The translations under genes were made by a program, and so were the position numbers. Source: Myroides odoratimimus (GTDB taxonomy: Bacteria > Bacteroidota > Bacteroidia > Flavobacteriales > Flavobacteriaceae). From it: a DNA stretch of 64,000 nucleotides. The stretch is taken from NCBI RefSeq assembly GCF_030326305.1, contig NZ_JACAKB010000007.1, forward strand, positions 62,001 to 126,000, given 5' to 3'. This document shows positions 54,103 through 61,776 of this stretch, piece after piece (position 1 is the first letter of the stretch; the number at the start of each line of letters is the position of its first letter). The notes beneath the pieces were generated by a model. The model did not search any database and had not been told where the DNA came from. It worked only from the letters and a program-made list of their open reading frames with translations.

Positions 54103-54459
54103 TTAGTCAATAAACTTACTTTCTAAGAAGTAATTGACTATCGCTTCTTTCATTAAAACCGATTGTTCACCAGCTTTAAGGCTAGGTAGGTTTTCTTTTA
54201 CATTATAGTGTGGCCATCCGTCCTGGTCAAAGTGATCAAACTCGTAATAACCATAAGGTTCTAATAGACGACAGATAGCGATATGCATTAAGTTCACTTT
54301 GTCGTCTTTTTTATATCTCTTTTTGATTTTACCTAGTTCTTGTACTCCGATTAAATATATGATAGCTTCTAAGTCTAGTGTCTCTCCGTCTCCGAATCGG
54401 TCAGATACTTTCTGAACGACAGCGTCCCATCTAGCTTTTAATTGTTCGTCTCTTGCCAT
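54103..54459 (-). CDS. Conserved hypothetical protein of 118 residues
   Basis: Product of 118 residues, soluble and mostly helical by appearance, without a signal peptide. The opening is MARDEQLKARWDAVVQKVSD, with LEAIIYLIGVQELGK and YGYYEFDHFDQDGWPHYNV in the middle. I do not recognise a named family. I have the impression that such proteins occur between pheS and cvpA in related flavobacteria. It starts upstream of pheS (87 bp apart) in the same direction and is divergent from cvpA. Confidence 0.7.
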   Translation of the reverse strand: MARDEQLKARWDAVVQKVSDRFGDGETLDLEAIIYLIGVQELGKIKKRYKKDDKVNLMHIAICRLLEPYGYYEFDHFDQDGWPHYNVKENLPSLKAGEQSVLMKEAIVNYFLESKFID

Positions 54460-54554
54460 ATTGTTAGTTGTAATGGTGACAAATATACTACAGTTCTGCT
54501 CTATTGTAATTAATAGAATTGTAATATCTTCGCACAGAATATATTTGAGTATTT

Positions 54555-55097
54555 ATGTTTTTAGATATTATATGCCTTATCGCCGTTATTTTTGCTATTA
54601 TAAAAGGAGCTAGAGATGGTTTTTTTATTTCGGTAGTTTCTTTTCTATCTCTATTTATCGGAATAATAGGAGCATTGAAATTCTCAAATATTATAAAAGA
54701 ATTTCTGATGAATTCTCTAGGATGGGAATCACCTTCTATTCCTTTACTCGCTTTTGTATTGGCTTTTGTGCTGGCAGTATTAGCCGCACGATTCATTGCT
54801 CAGTTAGCAACTAAGTTTGTACAAGCAGTATTCTTAGGACTGTTTAACAGACTCTTTGGGGCTGTATTTCAGATCTTGATCGTGATCTTAGTAGGAAGTA
54901 TCTTTCTCTCTATATTCGATGAGGTTAACTCGATATTTAAGTTCGTCAGTCATGAGACATTAATGAACTCAACTAGTTATAAAATATATGTATCTCTGTC
55001 TGAGTCATTATTACCTAGTTTATATGACTTAGTTAAATCTCTGTTCTCTAAGAGTATCGATATGATACAAGATATAAAAGAACCGGAAAAGATCTAG
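54555..55097 (+). CDS. cvpA: CvpA family membrane protein
   Basis: Product of 180 residues with four membrane segments. The opening FLDIICLIAVIFAIIKGARDGFF is the CvpA signature (a membrane helix then G-x-x-x-G/D-G-F). CvpA is linked to colicin V export and to bile or envelope stress tolerance in other bacteria. Here it is on the plus strand and ends in a 4-bp overlap (CTAG) with the convergent batE stop codon. It is divergent from the hypothetical gene at 54103. Confidence 0.88.
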   Translation: MFLDIICLIAVIFAIIKGARDGFFISVVSFLSLFIGIIGALKFSNIIKEFLMNSLGWESPSIPLLAFVLAFVLAVLAARFIAQLATKFVQAVFLGLFNRLFGAVFQILIVILVGSIFLSIFDEVNSIFKFVSHETLMNSTSYKIYVSLSESLLPSLYDLVKSLFSKSIDMIQDIKEPEKI

Positions 55098-55852
55098 ATA
55101 TACTTAATCGTATTCTCTTCTATCCATCCTTCTTGCTGATCATCTAGTCTTACTCTGATCCACAATGCTTTTTTCTCTAAGATATACACTTTAGTACCCT
55201 CGTGTAGTTCTTTTAGTGTACGAGAGGTGTTCTTCGCGTCTTCTTTAAGGTTTACCTTTTCAGTAAATAAGATAGCAGCTGTAGTCTTAGAAGCATACTT
55301 CTTCTCAAAAGTAGCAGCGTATACGCTACCTCCTATCACTAGGATAGAAACAAGCATCAATACAAAACTAATGCGTTTAATAGTACTGTTGTGATTCAGA
55401 TAATATACCACAAAACACAATAGTACGACAAAGGCCATTACTGTAGCTAGTGTAGCCCATTGGTCAACGGATAGCTTACCTAATGTCTGGTGTAGTATGT
55501 CTTCGTTATCATACTGCTTCACTATCGTAATATCGTCTATAAGCTCTTTGCGCGCATAGTTTAGATTAGTCTCTGTAGCAGTGTCACTAGGATTAAGCTT
55601 TAATGCCTTCTCATAGTAATAAACAGCATTGACATAATCACGTGTTTTATAATAAGCATTCGCTAGATTAAAGAATACTTCTGGTGAAGAAGTTTCTTGT
55701 TTCTCTATGGCTTTAAAGGCTGTGATCGCTTCGCTATATTTTTCTTTTTGATACAGGGCATTCCCCTTGTCAAATTGTTGTTTCCAAGAATCCGTTTGTG
55801 CCCATGTATGAAAGCTCAAAACAAATATAAAAAGAGTGATGATGTGTTTCAT
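55094..55852 (-). CDS. batE: BatE: TPR and SH3-like domain protein of the Bat cluster
   Basis: Product of 252 residues. A signal peptide (MKHIITLFIFVLSFHTWAQ) precedes tetratricopeptide repeats (KYSEAITAFKAIE, ANAYYKTRDYVNAVYYYEKA, residues 35-105), two membrane helices (about residues 136-177) and a C-terminal SH3-like domain (TKVYILEKKALWIRVRLDDQ). This is the BatE layout from Bacteroidota aerotolerance clusters. It starts 6 bp after batD ends and its stop overlaps that of cvpA. Confidence 0.87.
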   Translation of the reverse strand: MKHIITLFIFVLSFHTWAQTDSWKQQFDKGNALYQKEKYSEAITAFKAIEKQETSSPEVFFNLANAYYKTRDYVNAVYYYEKALKLNPSDTATETNLNYARKELIDDITIVKQYDNEDILHQTLGKLSVDQWATLATVMAFVVLLCFVVYYLNHNSTIKRISFVLMLVSILVIGGSVYAATFEKKYASKTTAAILFTEKVNLKEDAKNTSRTLKELHEGTKVYILEKKALWIRVRLDDQQEGWIEENTIKYI

Positions 55853-55858
55853 GTTGGT

Positions 55859-57619
55859 CTATTTGAATTGTTTTTCTAATTCAGAGATTACTGTAATTGC
55901 ATTGTCATAGTCCTTATTGATATTAACTTGATCAGTCGGAGCGTAGCGCGCCCATTCACAAGCGTTCTTTATATCCATAAAGTTCTTAATAGCTTCTTCA
56001 GTAATATTTCTATCCGTTAGAATCTCTGTAATGTTTTCATTGCTCATCTCACTAGTCACCATGTCTAACTTCGCTTTTAGGAAGTTGTGTAGACAGCGCT
56101 CTAGTGCTTCATAGAACAATTCTTTGTTATTGATGTTTTTCTTCGCTTCTCCTAAGTATTTTCTAGCTAGTTTATTGTTGTTTCTCAATCGGATACCATC
56201 AGTGTCTGATGCATATCTACGACGCTGTATCACGACAAGTAAGAATAACGGTATAGCTGCGAATGGTAGTACTGTAAGGACGTAGAATAACGTAGTGTCC
56301 CAATATGTGCTAGTAGAAGCTTCTACTACTGTAGGTGTAGCTTTATTCGGTTGGAACAATTCGCTCTTATCTACTACGTCTGTGTCTTTTGCTTCTGTAT
56401 TAGTTGGCAAGGTAGGTCCCTCTAGTACATTGATCGCTAAACTGTCAATGTGAATAGTCTTATACTTCTTAGTACTTAAGTCAAAGTATGAGAACTCCAT
56501 AGGATCAATCATATAATCCCCTTTATACTGAGGGATAATGATGTAATCGTTCACTCTGCTACCTTGCATACCGTGTACTCCAGAAGTAATCTTATCTGAA
56601 CTAGTAGGGTCATACATCTCTAGAGCAGAGTGTGCAGTAGGGGTAGGTATAGTCAATAAATTCAAGTTACCCTTACCTGCAACTTCAACTTTTAGGTTTA
56701 GTTGTTCACCTGATTTAAGGCTTGTCTTAGTTGGAGTTACTTTAAATGTAAATGTCCCAACCCCCCCAGAGAAGTTATCGGGCTTACCTGCTTCTGGAAG
56801 GTCTTTTGCCTTGATCGTTACTCTACCTGTACTGTATTCTTTCTCCATATACCCAAACTCTGGATATCCGAAGAAGTCACGTCTACCTGTAGGAACTTCT
56901 GCTTGTATCATTAACTCTAGAGGATCTATACTAAGATTACCTGCTTCTTGAGCCATTAATACATCTTGTTTTAATACAATGTAATTATAATCTATCCCTT
57001 TATACTTACCAAGCTTCACTTCAGGTCGTCTAGGGATGTCTACATTGTGCACCCAGAACTTCTCATAAGTAGGTATTTTTCTTCCTGTATATCCTGCGAT
57101 ATTGGTATTGAAGTACAGTTTATACGTTATCGTTACAGGTTCGTTTATATAAGGATTCTGATTCGTCACCTCAGCGACTAGATGTATTTCATCTAGAGCT
57201 TTCTGCTGTACTTGATTATATTGCTGTCTAGGGTCTTGCTTTGCTACAGCATCAGATACTGTGATGGTAATCGGTTTGGTTTTATAGACCTGTCCTTCTA
57301 TTTCTATAGATGCTGAACCTATAGATAGAGTTCCTTTCTTCTTCGGTTGTAAGAAGTAAGAATAGGTTTTATTAAAAGATTTTTTACCATTTACCCAAGA
57401 GTAGCTAACAGATTGGTTAGGACCTCCAACTACAGTGAAATTGTCAAAACGAGGAGGAGAGAAGTTATCTCCATCTTGGTTCATAGCAAAGTCAACGCGA
57501 ACATTGTCGTTAAGCGGTATGTTATCTCTACTTACTGTTGCTTCAAAGCTGATTTGAGCTAAGATTGCTTGAGTGCAAATCAGAGCGAATAATAATATGT
57601 AGTAACGCAGTGTTTTCAT
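55859..57619 (-). CDS. batD: BatD (full length)
   Basis: Product of 586 residues. Signal peptide (MKTLRYYILLFALICTQAIL), beta-sandwich repeats with SVSYSWVNGKKSFNKTYSYF near residue 53, a central domain, one membrane segment near residue 440-460 (FYVLTVLPFAAIPLFLLVVI) and a cytosolic helical tail. BatD is part of the Bacteroides aerotolerance group, with the BatA and BatB von Willebrand proteins. The gene contains a G7 tract (plus-strand C7 at 56761-56767), unusual in this AT-rich DNA and a possible slippage site. The upstream BatD-like gene shares its signal peptide exactly. Confidence 0.92.
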   Translation of the reverse strand: MKTLRYYILLFALICTQAILAQISFEATVSRDNIPLNDNVRVDFAMNQDGDNFSPPRFDNFTVVGGPNQSVSYSWVNGKKSFNKTYSYFLQPKKKGTLSIGSASIEIEGQVYKTKPITITVSDAVAKQDPRQQYNQVQQKALDEIHLVAEVTNQNPYINEPVTITYKLYFNTNIAGYTGRKIPTYEKFWVHNVDIPRRPEVKLGKYKGIDYNYIVLKQDVLMAQEAGNLSIDPLELMIQAEVPTGRRDFFGYPEFGYMEKEYSTGRVTIKAKDLPEAGKPDNFSGGVGTFTFKVTPTKTSLKSGEQLNLKVEVAGKGNLNLLTIPTPTAHSALEMYDPTSSDKITSGVHGMQGSRVNDYIIIPQYKGDYMIDPMEFSYFDLSTKKYKTIHIDSLAINVLEGPTLPTNTEAKDTDVVDKSELFQPNKATPTVVEASTSTYWDTTLFYVLTVLPFAAIPLFLLVVIQRRRYASDTDGIRLRNNNKLARKYLGEAKKNINNKELFYEALERCLHNFLKAKLDMVTSEMSNENITEILTDRNITEEAIKNFMDIKNACEWARYAPTDQVNINKDYDNAITVISELEKQFK

Positions 57620-57641
57620 TGTATTCTACCAGTCTTTTTTT
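57563..57641. repeat. 79-bp exact direct repeat, copy 1 (tandem batD duplication)
   Basis: Identical over 79 bases to 58792-58870. It covers the codons for the signal peptide of batD and, on the upstream side, the last codons of batC (KKDW stop). At this copy the batC-end sequence is only a remnant (VKKDW and TAG, no gene), which shows that a segment spanning the end of batC and the start of batD was duplicated. Confidence 0.9.
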
Positions 57642-57660
57642 ACTTTTCGTTTAACTATTG

Positions 57661-58848
57661 TTAATCAGTTACTGTTATTGTGATGCTTTCAGTGTGTATT
57701 GTGATATACTTTTTCTTTTGAGGGTCAAAGTAAGTGAATTCTATTGGATTTATTGTAAATGTTCCTACTTGTTGTGGAGTTAAGGTATAAGAACTGAAAA
57801 TACTTCCTATTACTCCTGTTTTATTTACCTCTATTTTATCATCCGTTTCTGGATCTGATATCGTTGTCTTAATATTGCTAAGAGTAAGGGGAGGTAATTC
57901 AATAATTGGAATATTTCCTATACCAGTTACCTCAAGTTTAATAGTTAGTTTTTCTCCCGATTTTACTTTTAAAGCACTAGGTACAACTTTAAAATCAAAA
58001 GTACCTACAGCTTTAGAAAAGTTCTTAGGTTTATCTTTTTTAGGAAGTGGTTTAACTTTGATGGTTAGGTTGTTCGATGTATAATCTTTCTCAATAGTTT
58101 CATCTAAAATTGTTGGCAAATTAGAAAGGCGTTTTTTATATAATGGGATTTTTAGTGATATATCCTCAGCTTTTTTCTCTTGTTTACCAATAGTTAACAT
58201 ACAATAAATGCTACTGTAAAGTTTAGCAACGTATTTTTCTGTTCTATTAATTGTTGTTTTTTTATAGAAAGTAGTATCACTTAATGAATTTGATATATCA
58301 AAATAATGTTTAAAAACAGGGTGTTTCTCAGTTAAAAAACCGTTGATAGGTATAGTAGTAAGTATGTAATGATCTATTATAGCAAAATCATTTTCATAAA
58401 CCGTTGGATTACGTGCTTTAAGTGTATATCGTATGTTATTTAAATCAGTATCTTTTAAATAAATTTCAGGAACAATGTCATTAGAGACAGTAATATTTAT
58501 CGGTTCAGTTCTATAGATACGTTTATTTATCTCAATAGAAGTAGGTTCAATAGTGAGTATCCCTTCTATTTTTGGTTTTACAACATAAAAGTAGGTTTTT
58601 TTATAAATTCTTTCACCGTTCATCCAAGAAGTACTAACTGATTGATTAGGGCCTTCTACGATAGTGAAGTTGTTAAATATAGGAGGTGTAAAGTTATCAC
58701 CATCTTGATTTATAGTGAAAAGTACACGTACTGTATGATTTAAAGGTACACTGTCTCTACTCACTGCCACCTCAAAGTTCACCTGGGCTATGATTGCTTG
58801 AGTGCAAATCAGAGCGAATAATAATATGTAGTAACGCAGTGTTTTCAT
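57661..58848 (-). CDS. BatD paralogue, shortened and without membrane anchor
   Basis: Product of 395 residues, about 190 shorter than the downstream BatD. The first 19 residues equal those of BatD, and later segments remain similar (NNFTIVEGPNQSVSTSWMNG versus its counterpart). The C-terminal membrane helix and cytosolic tail are missing, and the protein ends ITITVTD, so it would be periplasmic or exported. It is clearly the product of a tandem duplication (79-bp repeat). It may be a specialised secreted copy or be on the way to decay. Confidence 0.85.
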   Translation of the reverse strand: MKTLRYYILLFALICTQAIIAQVNFEVAVSRDSVPLNHTVRVLFTINQDGDNFTPPIFNNFTIVEGPNQSVSTSWMNGERIYKKTYFYVVKPKIEGILTIEPTSIEINKRIYRTEPINITVSNDIVPEIYLKDTDLNNIRYTLKARNPTVYENDFAIIDHYILTTIPINGFLTEKHPVFKHYFDISNSLSDTTFYKKTTINRTEKYVAKLYSSIYCMLTIGKQEKKAEDISLKIPLYKKRLSNLPTILDETIEKDYTSNNLTIKVKPLPKKDKPKNFSKAVGTFDFKVVPSALKVKSGEKLTIKLEVTGIGNIPIIELPPLTLSNIKTTISDPETDDKIEVNKTGVIGSIFSSYTLTPQQVGTFTINPIEFTYFDPQKKKYITIHTESITITVTD

Positions 58849-58870
58849 TGTATTCTACCAGTCTTTTTTT
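58792..58870. repeat. 79-bp exact direct repeat, copy 2
   Basis: Partner of 57563-57641. Here it spans the start of the shortened BatD paralogue and the functional 3' end of batC (stop codon at 58855-58857). Confidence 0.9.
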
Positions 58871-59718
58871 CTTTGTTCATTTTGTCCAGCAGGTTGTCCT
58901 TTCTCTGGTTTACCACCTTTAGGACCTCTATTAATTAGTCTCTGCTGTACATCTTTTTCATTTTTATTCATCGCATCTAATATTCGATCCATCTGATCTT
59001 GATTAGGCGTTTTAGGGTTATTCTGTTTAGGCTGATCTTTTTTGTCTTGATCTCCTTTATCGTCTTTATCTTTATCATTCTGACCATCTTTGTTCTTGTC
59101 ATCCTGATCTCCTTTATCATTTTGATCTTGATCTTTCTTGTCTTGATCGCCTTTATCCCCTTTGTCTTTATTATCTTTATTTTGGTCTTGATCTTTGTTG
59201 TCCTTGTTTTGGTCTTTATTCTGATCTTGATTATCCTTATTCTGATCTTTGTTTTGATCTTGATTATCCTTGTTGTCTTGATTGTCTTGAGGATTCTCTT
59301 TGTTCATTTTCTTCGCTACAGCGTAGTTATAACGAGTCTCATCGTCTTTAGGATTGTTTAATAAGGCCTTTTTATAAGCTTGTTCTGCTGCTTGATAATT
59401 CTTCGATTTCATATAAGCATTCCCCAAGTTATGATAGGCTTGGTGCTTAGCTTCTTTGGTTGTTGCTTTTTGTATCGCTCTAAGGTAGGCAGCTTCTGCT
59501 TCTTTGGTTAATTGCTGTTTGTATAAAGAATTTCCTAAGTTATAATCAGCCACAGACTTACTGTCTTTAGAATTAGCTATTCTATAAGAAGATTCTGCAT
59601 GAGTATAATGTTTGTTCTCGAATACTTCATTACCTGTACTCAGCGCTCTACCAGCAGACTGTGCAAATGAGTAAGCAGTAAACAATAAAAATATCGTGAT
59701 GTAGAATGAGTTTTTCAT
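58855..59718 (-). CDS. batC: BatC: TPR protein with a long Asp/Lys/Gln/Asn repeat
   Basis: Product of 287 residues from the Met at 59718 (MKNSFYITIFLLFTAYSFAQ, a good signal peptide). A start at 59745 adds nine residues and overlaps batB. TPR repeats (HYTHAESSYRIA, ATTKEAKHQAYHNLGNAYMK, residues 35-135) are followed by about 100 residues of almost pure D, K, Q, N and G (approximate units of DNKDQNKDQ), then a conserved end (DRILDAMNKNEKDVQQRLINR). Such low-complexity regions vary in length between strains in other bacteria. It follows batB in the cluster. Confidence 0.88.
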   Translation of the reverse strand: MKNSFYITIFLLFTAYSFAQSAGRALSTGNEVFENKHYTHAESSYRIANSKDSKSVADYNLGNSLYKQQLTKEAEAAYLRAIQKATTKEAKHQAYHNLGNAYMKSKNYQAAEQAYKKALLNNPKDDETRYNYAVAKKMNKENPQDNQDNKDNQDQNKDQNKDNQDQNKDQNKDNKDQDQNKDNKDKGDKGDQDKKDQDQNDKGDQDDKNKDGQNDKDKDDKGDQDKKDQPKQNNPKTPNQDQMDRILDAMNKNEKDVQQRLINRGPKGGKPEKGQPAGQNEQRKKDW

Positions 59719-59731
59719 AATTAATCGCATG

Positions 59732-60763
59732 CTATTCTTTTTCATTGAACAAATTAAGTTTCTTCATCCAGATAGTCTTTCTTTCTAGTATGAATAAATC
59801 GATAAAGATCAGTAAGAAAGCAAATCCTAAGAACCACTGATATTGAGATTGGTACTCTGCGATTTGTTGATCTTCAAAATCTGTTTTTTCTATTTTGCTA
59901 AGGTCGTTTTTAATAAGGTCTACTATCTCTTGTGTATTCGAACCGTAATAATACTTTCCTCCAGTAGCATCAGCTATATATTTAAGCGTAGATGGATTGA
60001 GCTTGGTAGTAACGATCTCATTGTTCCAATCTCTTTTATATTCTACGCCTTTAGGTGTCTTAATAGGGATAGGTCCTCCTGCCTCTGTTCCTACACCGAT
60101 GGTGATAATCTTTACTTTCTTTTCTTTTGCTATTTTGATGGCATTTTCCATTTCTTCTCCGTGATCTTCTCCATCAGAGATAAGGATCATAACTTTGCTT
60201 GTATTGGGATTGTCATAGAAATTAGAAGCTACATAGATAGCATCCTCAAATGCTGTACCTTGTGAAGAGACCATATCTGTGTTCATCGTCTGAAGATACA
60301 TCTTAGCAACATAATGATCTGTAGTGATAGGCAACATCGGGAATGCTGTACCTGCATATCCTACTATACCAATTCTATCTGGTCCTAGATTATTGATAAT
60401 CTGAGAGACTAGTTGTTTCATCTTTGCCAATCTATCAGGAGCCATATCTTGTGCTAGCATACTCTTAGATACATCTAGTGTGAATACGATATCAACACCT
60501 TGTCTTTTGACAGTAACTACCTTTGTTCCTATCTTAGGATTGATTAAAGCGATTACAATAGATATTAGAGCTACTAGATAAATAGAAGCCTTAATGATTG
60601 GTTTATTCTTAGATTGATTAGGTGCCAAAGTTTTAATTGCTTTAGCTGTAGCAAATGATTGTTGCTTCTTTCTCTTCCACAAGATATCCCCAATAAAGAT
60701 TAAGATCAATATTGCTATGATTGAAAATAGAAAAAGATATTGTTTATTGTCTAACTCCCACAT
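59732..60763 (-). CDS. batB: BatB: von Willebrand factor A domain membrane protein
   Basis: Product of 343 residues. Membrane helices lie at the N-terminus (LFLFSIIAILILIFIGDILW, and about residues 54-70) and near the C-terminus. The VWA domain has a complete MIDAS start, FTLDVSKSMLAQDM (D-x-S-x-S), then the T position (TAFEDAIY) and ISDGEDHG. Bat proteins interact at the inner membrane and contribute to oxygen tolerance and virulence in Bacteroides and Francisella. It begins 6 bp after batA ends. Confidence 0.92.
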   Translation of the reverse strand: MWELDNKQYLFLFSIIAILILIFIGDILWKRKKQQSFATAKAIKTLAPNQSKNKPIIKASIYLVALISIVIALINPKIGTKVVTVKRQGVDIVFTLDVSKSMLAQDMAPDRLAKMKQLVSQIINNLGPDRIGIVGYAGTAFPMLPITTDHYVAKMYLQTMNTDMVSSQGTAFEDAIYVASNFYDNPNTSKVMILISDGEDHGEEMENAIKIAKEKKVKIITIGVGTEAGGPIPIKTPKGVEYKRDWNNEIVTTKLNPSTLKYIADATGGKYYYGSNTQEIVDLIKNDLSKIEKTDFEDQQIAEYQSQYQWFLGFAFLLIFIDLFILERKTIWMKKLNLFNEKE

Positions 60764-60769
60764 AATCTA

Positions 60770-61774
60770 TTATATGAATCCTCTGAATAATGTTTTTTGT
60801 AATGTGAAATCAATGCACAATAGAATAAAAGCAAGTAACACTAAGAATTGAAACTTGTCATCAGATTTAACGAACTTCTGTTCGTCAATCTTCGTTTTTT
60901 CTAATTGATTGATTTCTTCATAAATTGCTTTAAGCTTACTAGTATCTGTTGCTCTAAAGTACTTTCCTCCTGTTGTCTTAGCGATAGACTTCATAAGCTC
61001 TTCATCTAGTTCTACTGGTATTTTCTCATATACTATTTCACCGTTCTCTCTTATTCCTACTGGAGACTCTGCTAATCCATTAGTACCGATACCAATAGTA
61101 TATACTTTAATATTGTACTCTTTAGAGATCTCGGCAGCTAATGTAGGATCTACTGTACCTGTATTATTGACACCATCTGTAAGAAGTATGATAATCTTAC
61201 TTTTGGCAGGGCTGTCTTTTAATCTGTTTACTGATGTGGCTAAACCTACACCTATAGCAGTACCATCTCTTAGTACATTGTCATATTTTATACTCTTAAG
61301 ATCATTTAGTATCAGTAATTTATCACTTGTCACGGGGGTCTTAGTATATGCCTCAGCAGCATAAATAACTAATCCTATACGATCTGTCACACGCTGTGAT
61401 ACGAAGTCTGCAGCTACAGTCTTTAGTGCTTCTAAACGGTTTGGTTTTAGATCTCGTGCTAACATACTCCCTGATACGTCCATAGCCATCACGATATCGA
61501 TACCATGAGTAGAGTGTATCTGTGAATCTACATTCACGATTTGAGGTCTAGCCATACCTACTATAATGGCACTAAGAGCGAGTACTCGTAAGATAATAGA
61601 AATAGGCAATAACTTAACTAATAGTGAAGTATGCTCTTGTACACCTTGTATAGTGCTTAGCTTGACAGTAGCACGCTGTTTCTTTCTGTTTTTATACCAT
61701 ACAAATAGAACTATTGGTAATAGTATAAATAGCCAGAAGAACTCAGGATTGGCAAAAGTTATATTCTGTATCAT
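60770..61774 (-). CDS. batA: BatA: von Willebrand factor A domain membrane protein
   Basis: Product of 334 residues. Two N-terminal membrane helices (about residues 11-26 and 55-72) and one at the C-terminus (FLVLLAFILLCIDFTL) enclose a VWA domain. MIDAS residues are seen in MAMDVSGSMLARDL (D-x-S-x-S), DGTAIG and LLTDGVNNTG. The pair BatA and BatB is diagnostic for the cluster. The next gene upstream ends 2 bp before its start, so they are co-transcribed. Confidence 0.93.
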   Translation of the reverse strand: MIQNITFANPEFFWLFILLPIVLFVWYKNRKKQRATVKLSTIQGVQEHTSLLVKLLPISIILRVLALSAIIVGMARPQIVNVDSQIHSTHGIDIVMAMDVSGSMLARDLKPNRLEALKTVAADFVSQRVTDRIGLVIYAAEAYTKTPVTSDKLLILNDLKSIKYDNVLRDGTAIGVGLATSVNRLKDSPAKSKIIILLTDGVNNTGTVDPTLAAEISKEYNIKVYTIGIGTNGLAESPVGIRENGEIVYEKIPVELDEELMKSIAKTTGGKYFRATDTSKLKAIYEEINQLEKTKIDEQKFVKSDDKFQFLVLLAFILLCIDFTLQKTLFRGFI

Positions 61775-61776
61775 TG

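Noticed and set aside
58999-59361. 120-codon frame on the plus strand, hydrophobic
   Set aside because: It is the antisense of the Asp/Lys/Gln repeat of BatC. Its apparent membrane-like composition is a by-product of the repeat.
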